Positions 21,057 through 24,880 of a stretch of DNA of 24,880 nucleotides are shown piece by piece. Each line of letters starts with the position of its first letter. The first letter of the stretch is position 1. Under the pieces are notes generated by a model. It ran no database searches. It saw only the letters and a program-made list of their open reading frames with translations, and was not told where the DNA came from. The position numbers were made by a program, and so were the translations under genes. The DNA lies in IMG/VR virus record IMGVR_UViG_3300005590_000072, positions 1-24,880 of that record; one strand, written 5' to 3'. Source of the stretch: a virus.

Positions 21057-21365
21057 ATGGAACAGGAATTTGAAAACGAGGTCGAGGCCCAGCGGTGGGC
21101 CGCAGAAGTGGATGAACAAATCGTAATTTTAAGGCGCATCGAGGAACAGTATGTTCGCGCCATTGCGGAGTTTAAACAGTTTTCAACGGACTGCTTGGAA
21201 GCGCAGGAACAAATCGAATATTTCTTCGAACAGGCGGACGGCCTTCGCTCGGAGTATATCGAGACGGCCTTTAGTCAGATGAAGGCGGGTCGCGACGATG
21301 CGCTTGGTTTTGATGGTGATGACGTTGAGCGCGCCATGACGAATTTTCGATCAACGGGGGTGTAA
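21057..21365 (+). CDS. Hypothetical early protein, coiled-coil-like
   Basis: A 102-residue, acidic, highly helical protein: MEQEFENEVEAQRWAAEVDE, then RRIEEQYVRAIAEFKQFST and EAQEQIEYFFEQADGLRS. GAGGGG precedes the ATG by eight bases. It is the first gene of the early operon. No family is recognised; small acidic helical early proteins often act as host-takeover or regulatory factors, but that is a guess. Confidence 0.65.
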   Translation: MEQEFENEVEAQRWAAEVDEQIVILRRIEEQYVRAIAEFKQFSTDCLEAQEQIEYFFEQADGLRSEYIETAFSQMKAGRDDALGFDGDDVERAMTNFRSTGV

Positions 21366-21366
21366 T

Positions 21367-21642
21367 ATGACCGCACTAGCCAGAAACACCGATCCGGTTA
21401 CTTCGCACCAAGCTGCGGATTATGTCAACGTCACCAAGCGCGAGGCCGAAGTGCTGGCCGTGCTGGAAGCAGCGGAGTTCGGCCTTACAACAAACGAGAT
21501 TGCTAAATATCTGGGGCGGTCCCTCGTTTCCATTTCCCCGCGTCTAAAACCCCTTGTCATCAAGATGTTGGTCGAGGATAGCGGCAACCGTAGGAGCGGG
21601 CCGGAAGGCCGCGCCCGGATTATATGGAGGGTCAAACGATGA
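21367..21642 (+). CDS. Winged-helix DNA-binding-like early protein
   Basis: A 91-residue protein: MTALARNTDPVTSHQAADYV, then REAEVLAVLEAAEFGLTTNE, IAKYLGRSLVSISPRLKPL, and VEDSGNRRSGPEGRARIIWR. The A-R-x-x-D-P-V-T-S-x-x-A-A start and the L-T-x-x-E-I-A ... S-I-S-P-R-L-x-P-L recognition helix are common in small phage winged helix-turn-helix proteins. The role is probably regulatory. The next gene starts inside its stop (ATGA). Confidence 0.75.
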   Translation: MTALARNTDPVTSHQAADYVNVTKREAEVLAVLEAAEFGLTTNEIAKYLGRSLVSISPRLKPLVIKMLVEDSGNRRSGPEGRARIIWRVKR

Positions 21643-22307
21643 CCACGCTGCTTGCCTATCATAACGACCCAAAAATCAAGGCCAACATCATGGCGCAGCT
21701 CCAAGCCCATCACGACGCCGACGAGATTGTCCAAGGTGTCTATTGGACAAATGGAAAGGGCTGTGCGGTTGGCTGCATTGCCGAAACCGAAGAGAATCCT
21801 CACGAAGCTTGCGCTGAAAAATGTGGTGGGCCTTTGATGCTGTATATCTTAATAGACGCTGTTTTTGAGGGACTACCAAACATTAAGGCGAGAGCGTTTC
21901 CTCTTAAGGTAATGGGTGCTATCGAACCGGGAGCCGATCTATCGAGAGTGGGTTGGAAATTTCAGCATTGGCTACTTACAGATGTGACAGTAAATCCAGG
22001 GATCAACCATCCTCTTGTGAAGGACGCTGTGAAACAATGTGCCGATGCGCTAGTCCCGCTTACAGAGGGCAAACCTGTTGATGAGTATATGATGCGTGCG
22101 GCAGCGCTGGAGGCGTGGAGCGCAGAGAACGCGGCGAGAGGCGTGGCGGGGAGAGCGGAAGTGAGCGCGGCGAGCGCGGCCAAGAGCGCGGCGTGGAGCG
22201 CGGCGAGCGCGGCAGAGAGCGCGGCGAGCGCGGCCAAGAGCGCGGCGTGGAGCGCATCATATGAATTGATGGCCGACAAACTGATCGACCTGATAGGTGA
22301 AGCATGA
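21639..22307 (+). CDS. Phage protein with variable Ala/Ser-repeat segment
   Basis: A 222-residue protein. Residues 1-150 are a conserved-looking domain: MTTLLAYHNDPKIKANIM, VQGVYWTNGKGCAVGCI, a segment on a cap (FPLKVMGAIEPGADLSRV) and QHWLLTDVTVNPGI. Residues about 155-210 are low-complexity repeats of A, S, K, W and E (SAASAAKSAAWSA), then a short conserved end ASYELMADKLIDLIGEA. Phage proteins with this layout are known to vary in the number of Ala-rich units. ATG at 21639 overlaps the previous stop, with GGAGG eight bases upstream. Function is unknown. Confidence 0.75.
   Translation: MTTLLAYHNDPKIKANIMAQLQAHHDADEIVQGVYWTNGKGCAVGCIAETEENPHEACAEKCGGPLMLYILIDAVFEGLPNIKARAFPLKVMGAIEPGADLSRVGWKFQHWLLTDVTVNPGINHPLVKDAVKQCADALVPLTEGKPVDEYMMRAAALEAWSAENAARGVAGRAEVSAASAAKSAAWSAASAAESAASAAKSAAWSASYELMADKLIDLIGEA
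22163..22255 (+). repeat. Two exact 39-base direct repeats in the Ala/Ser region
   Basis: Positions 22163-22201 and 22217-22255 are identical, 54 bases apart (18 codons). The unit encodes the repeats of S-A-A with K and W at fixed spots. The even codon spacing keeps the frame, so recombination would change the length by whole 18-residue units. Confidence 0.85.
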
Positions 22308-22411
22308 CCTATCCAACAAGATTCGGGGTGTTCATCATCTGGACGCTTATGGTGGGGTTTACGCTTTTCAACATCGGTTATTGCAGCCGGATCGTGGAGG
22401 CGACGCTATGA
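22304..22411 (+). CDS. Very small single-span membrane protein, 35 residues
   Basis: A 35-residue protein: MTYPTRFGVFIIWTLMVGFT, LFNIGYCSRIVEATL. Residues 8-27 make one hydrophobic helix. The ATG overlaps the previous stop (ATGA) and the TGA overlaps the next ATG, so it sits in a chain of coupled starts. A holin or a regulatory membrane peptide is possible. It is not supported by homology. Confidence 0.6.
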   Translation: MTYPTRFGVFIIWTLMVGFTLFNIGYCSRIVEATL

Positions 22412-22500
22412 AACAGGTGCTTTCCTGCGCGCTATATCTAGCCGCGATCCTATTAACCGCTTTTATGTTTGGGCTCTACTTTATTGAGGCAATCCGATGA
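22408..22500 (+). CDS. Very small single-span membrane protein, 30 residues
   Basis: A 30-residue protein: MKQVLSCALYLAAILLTAFM, FGLYFIEAIR. Almost the whole length is one membrane helix. GGAGG lies seven bases before the ATG. It overlaps its neighbours by four bases on both sides. It is next to the 35-residue membrane protein, so the two may act together. Confidence 0.6.
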   Translation: MKQVLSCALYLAAILLTAFMFGLYFIEAIR

Positions 22501-23135
22501 AATTCCCAATTAAAAACCGCTTTACCGGAAATCCAATTACCGAGGTTGAATTGGATGCCAGTTATGAAAGCGCGGCGTACTCTGTTCAACTCGGTGCGGC
22601 GGTGAAAATTGCTGCCGCCGAAAATACAAACCTCGCATGTGCGGACCTCGCCGGGGTGGACCTCTCTGGTGCGGACCTAGCCCGTGCGTACCTCGTCTAT
22701 GCGGACCTCGTCCGTGCGAATCTCTCCGGTGCGAATCTCGTCCGTGCGAATCTATCCTGTGCGGACCTCGCCGGGGTGGACCTCTCTGGTGCGCTCCTCG
22801 TCGATGCGGACCTCGCCGGTGCGAATCTCTCCGGTGCGAATCTCGTCCGTGCGAATCTCTCCGGTGCGAATCTCACTCGTGTGAATCTCGCCGTGGTGGA
22901 CCTAGGCAAGAAAGGCATCCTCCAAATAAATGGCCTGCGGTGGCCCATCCTTATCACGCCGGAATACATGAGGATCGGCTGCGAAAAACATTTGCACGGC
23001 GACTGGCGTTCTTTTGATGACCGGCGTATTGCGGAAATGGACGGAAAGGAAGCGCTCAAGTTCTGGCGTGATAACAAAGACTGGTTGCTTGAGCGGTGTG
23101 AATGGGCGGCTGGTTTTAAGAAAGATGGAGTATAA
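22497..23135 (+). CDS. Pentapeptide-repeat protein
   Basis: A 212-residue protein. After a 45-residue start (MKFPIKNRFTGNPITEVELD) come about 19 pentapeptide units of the A(D/N)LXX type (for example ADLAG VDLSG ADLAR; ANLSG ANLVR ANLSG), roughly residues 43-138, which fold as a right-handed quadrilateral beta-helix. The C-terminal 70 residues are different (ILQINGLRWPILITPEYMRI, RIAEMDGKEALKFW). Some pentapeptide proteins mimic DNA and protect gyrase; others have unknown roles. The gene is translation-coupled (ATGA). Confidence 0.85.
   Translation: MKFPIKNRFTGNPITEVELDASYESAAYSVQLGAAVKIAAAENTNLACADLAGVDLSGADLARAYLVYADLVRANLSGANLVRANLSCADLAGVDLSGALLVDADLAGANLSGANLVRANLSGANLTRVNLAVVDLGKKGILQINGLRWPILITPEYMRIGCEKHLHGDWRSFDDRRIAEMDGKEALKFWRDNKDWLLERCEWAAGFKKDGV
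22638..22858 (+). repeat. DNA-level tandem repeats in the pentapeptide gene
   Basis: A 36-base unit recurs exactly at 22638-22673 and 22758-22793 (120 bases apart), and a 40-base unit at 22714-22753 and 22819-22858 (105 bases apart). Both spacings are multiples of 15 bases, the size of one pentapeptide codon block, so repeats stay in frame. Confidence 0.8.
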
Positions 23136-23147
23136 AATGACGCCACT

Positions 23148-24014
23148 ATGGTTAAGACGCATCCGCCGACGCGGAATCCGGTTCCTACTTTGGAGAATAT
23201 TCGTATGCGGTCGTTAGATGTTGGCCTGACAAAAGAACAGATTGCCAAGCGCGGGGGCACCATTGGGGGGTCCGATGCAAACCGTATAATGGCTGGCGAC
23301 TGGTTTCCGCTTTGGGAAGAAAAGACGGGCCGCAGGCCGGGGGATGACCTTTCCGACGTTCTGCCCGTGATGCTTGGGTCTTACACCGAGGAATTTAACC
23401 GCTATTGGTATGAAAAACAAACGGGCCGAGACGTAACAAGCGAGGGGATGGAGGCCGTTTCCAAGAATGTGCCAATCATGTCATGCACCCTTGACGGCAT
23501 GACGAAAACGGAAGGCGGGAAGCCCGCGATATTCGAGGCAAAGCATGTCAACCCGTTCGGGGATATCGAGAATGTTGTGCAGCGGTATATGCCGCAGCTT
23601 CATCACAACGCCTATATCTGCAATGTCGATTGGGCCGTGCTTTCTGTTTTGATTGGTACGATGAAGTGGGAATTTTTCGAGGTTGAGATAGACCATTTCT
23701 ATATGCAGAGCGTTTTGGACGAAGAGGCCCGTTTTTGGAGCCATGTTGAAAACGACACGCCCCCCACAAACCAAGAAAGCGTTGCGCCGCCAAAGACTCC
23801 CGAAAAACTTATCGAGGTGGACATGGCCGGGGATAATATTTGGGGAGCGGGCGCTGCCGACTGGCTTGAAAACAAGGACGCGGCCAAGAAGTTCAAGAGC
23901 GCGGAATCGGCCTTAAAGGATTTGATGGCGCCGCATTTCGGGCGTGCCTTTGGTGCTGGGGTTCAAATAAAGCGAGCAAAAAACAACTCTTTAAGAATAA
24001 CGGAGGTTAAATAA
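23148..24014 (+). CDS. YqaJ-family phage recombination exonuclease
   Basis: A 288-residue protein of the lambda-Exo-like YqaJ type. Early residues GGTIGGSDANRIMAGD, then the Glu-containing LGSYTEEFNRYWYEK, the catalytic pair CTLDGMT and IFEAKHVNP (D and E-x-K), and PQLHHNAYICN with the Gln. These form the metal-dependent nuclease core. It probably trims DNA ends for the ERF annealing partner downstream. The start is uncertain: ATG at 23148 is used from codon use, but ATG at 23205 has a better ribosome site (GGAG nine bases upstream), giving 269 residues. Confidence 0.88.
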   Translation: MVKTHPPTRNPVPTLENIRMRSLDVGLTKEQIAKRGGTIGGSDANRIMAGDWFPLWEEKTGRRPGDDLSDVLPVMLGSYTEEFNRYWYEKQTGRDVTSEGMEAVSKNVPIMSCTLDGMTKTEGGKPAIFEAKHVNPFGDIENVVQRYMPQLHHNAYICNVDWAVLSVLIGTMKWEFFEVEIDHFYMQSVLDEEARFWSHVENDTPPTNQESVAPPKTPEKLIEVDMAGDNIWGAGAADWLENKDAAKKFKSAESALKDLMAPHFGRAFGAGVQIKRAKNNSLRITEVK

Positions 24015-24697
24015 TGGAAGATACAAAAACGGCAATGCCGCCGAAGGTATCTGCGGCTATTTCTGCCGTAATGGCATCGGTGCCAAAGCTGGAAAAAACG
24101 CAGAAAAACCAATTCGGGAAATACTCCTTTGCCGGTATTGATAGCTTTTTGGAGGCGTTGCGTCCGCTTTGTGCCGATAACGGGCTGATTATTCGACAAA
24201 ACGAAGAGGATTTCCAGGTTATAGAAACCCCGCCACCCAAAGAGGGGCAGGCCGGGAAGCGATGGCTTCTTATCCGCTATAGCTACACCTTGGCCCATGC
24301 GAGCGGGGAGGTTTGCCCTCAAAAAGACGTCCGCTCGATCATTGTAGATGCCAGCATGGGTGCGCAGGCATTTGGTGCGGCCCAATCCTATTCCCTAAAA
24401 CAATATATGAGGTCGCTGTTTATGGTGGCCACTGGCGAAAAGGGGGAGGATGCAGACGAGCACGACCCGGCAAATCTCCCGCAAACGAAGCGCCCGCCGT
24501 CAAGCGCAAGCCCGGAAATGCGGGAATACGCGGCGGACGCCGGAAAGCGCATCGACGCGGCAAACAACGAGAAGGAAATCCAGCAAATCATGGCTGAACC
24601 TGAAATGGAGAATTTGAAGAAGGTCTCCATGGTCGCATATGACTCCCTATCCAAGCGCGGGATTAACCGCCTTGGCGCGCTTTCAGTCACGCCATAG
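24014..24697 (+). CDS. erf: ERF-family single-strand annealing protein
   Basis: A 227-residue protein. The ERF core includes KTQKNQFGKYSFAGIDSFLE, RPLCADNGLIIRQNEEDFQV, LLIRYSYTLAHASGEVCP and the G-A-Q-x-x-G-A-A-x-S-Y-x-x-K block (GAQAFGAAQSYSLKQYMRSL). ERF proteins form rings that anneal single strands. The C-terminus (residues 155-227) is a linker plus a helical tail. The ATG overlaps the YqaJ stop (TAATG), and the pair with YqaJ and SSB makes a recombination module. Confidence 0.9.
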   Translation: MEDTKTAMPPKVSAAISAVMASVPKLEKTQKNQFGKYSFAGIDSFLEALRPLCADNGLIIRQNEEDFQVIETPPPKEGQAGKRWLLIRYSYTLAHASGEVCPQKDVRSIIVDASMGAQAFGAAQSYSLKQYMRSLFMVATGEKGEDADEHDPANLPQTKRPPSSASPEMREYAADAGKRIDAANNEKEIQQIMAEPEMENLKKVSMVAYDSLSKRGINRLGALSVTP

Positions 24698-24734
24698 GAA
24701 GGAAAACAAACAATGAGCAAAACAGGAGATAGAT

Positions 24735-24880
24735 ATGTCTGGATCGGTTAACAAGGTCACTCTTATCGGCAATCTGGGCCGCGACCCGGAAGTCCGCAAC
24801 ACCCAGGATGGCACGGCGATTGTCCATCTTTCCGTCGCCACCTCCGAAAACTGGAAGGACAAGACGACCGGCGAGCGCCG
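24735..24880 (+). CDS. ssb: Single-stranded DNA-binding protein, N-terminal part
   Basis: The first 48 codons are in the window: [40 protein letters not shown] and KDKTTGER. The N-x-V-x-L-I-G-N-L-G-x-D-P-E-V-R block and the S-V-A-T-S-E-x-W-K-D-K block are typical of bacterial-type SSB OB folds. AGGAG lies six bases before the ATG. It continues past the window edge. It follows YqaJ and ERF, so it protects the single strands they make. Confidence 0.92.
   Translation, partial: MSGSVNKVTLIGNLGRDPEVRNTQDGTAIVHLSVATSENWKDKTTGER

Noticed and set aside
22638-22910. Short regular repeats that could suggest a CRISPR-like array
   Set aside because: The period is 15 bases with no unique spacers, and the repeat codes for pentapeptides.
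22637-23263. Cys- or Ser-rich frames in other frames and strand over the pentapeptide repeats
   Set aside because: They are by-products of the 15-base periodic repeats and show no independent features.
24713-24751. A 12-codon frame before SSB
   Set aside because: Very short, overlaps the SSB start, and only provides the ribosome site for SSB.
1-24880. Integrase, attachment sites or lysis genes
   Set aside because: No integrase motif, att-like duplication, endolysin or clear holin could be identified in the window, so lifestyle is not settled.

Overview
The window is part of a tailed-phage genome, either a prophage or a free phage contig, with P22-type (podovirus) virion genes. Moderately high GC, the family types in the accessory genes, a DnaB/SSB flavour typical of that class and the DnaA-module replication genes suggest an alphaproteobacterial host. 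The host assignment is inference. No integrase, attachment site, lysis cassette, rRNA, tRNA or CRISPR array was found.

Layout. (1) Positions 1-13577, minus strand, are one long morphogenesis operon read right to left: small and large terminase, P22-like portal, a small virion protein, a ConA/LamG-like lectin, a beta-helix pectate-lyase-fold protein, scaffold, P22-type coat, a small capsid-associated protein, a glycosyltransferase-methyltransferase fusion, a small basic protein, gp4-like and gp10-like tail accessory factors, a GNAT acetyltransferase, an S74-type protein and the start of one more gene. Genes abut or overlap by a few bases, and several start with TTG or GTG. (2) Positions 13578-15463, plus strand, hold small accessory genes; three of them are preceded by the same 16-base leader with a Shine-Dalgarno core. 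(3) Positions 15527-16098 hold two small genes missed by a length cutoff, a perfect dyad and a likely terminator. (4) Positions 16099-20644, minus strand, are a replication and DNA-metabolism operon: an unknown protein, a DUF1376 replication protein that carries a DnaA domain I-like segment, a stand-alone DnaA domain IV, a DNA methyltransferase split by a frameshift, remnants of three deleted genes (DUF7768-like, DnaB, DNA cytosine methyltransferase), an ASCH protein, a NinG/HNH-like protein and a small protein. (5) Positions 20670-21056 are the switch: a Cro/C1-type XRE repressor, its terminator and a divergent operator region. (6) Positions 21057-24880, plus strand, are the early operon: two small proteins, an Ala/Ser-repeat protein, two very small membrane proteins, a pentapeptide-repeat protein, then a YqaJ exonuclease, an ERF annealing protein and SSB.

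How it works together. YqaJ, ERF and SSB form a recombination set. The two DnaA modules and the DUF1376 protein probably recruit the host DnaB helicase, because the phage copy of DnaB is gutted. The left operon builds a P22-like capsid and packages DNA into it. The most interesting points are the DnaA domains split over two overlapping genes, the cluster of deletion scars at 18.9-19.5 kb, the A7 frameshift in the methyltransferase, two carbohydrate-fold proteins inside the head cassette, and the glycosyltransferase-methyltransferase fusion.
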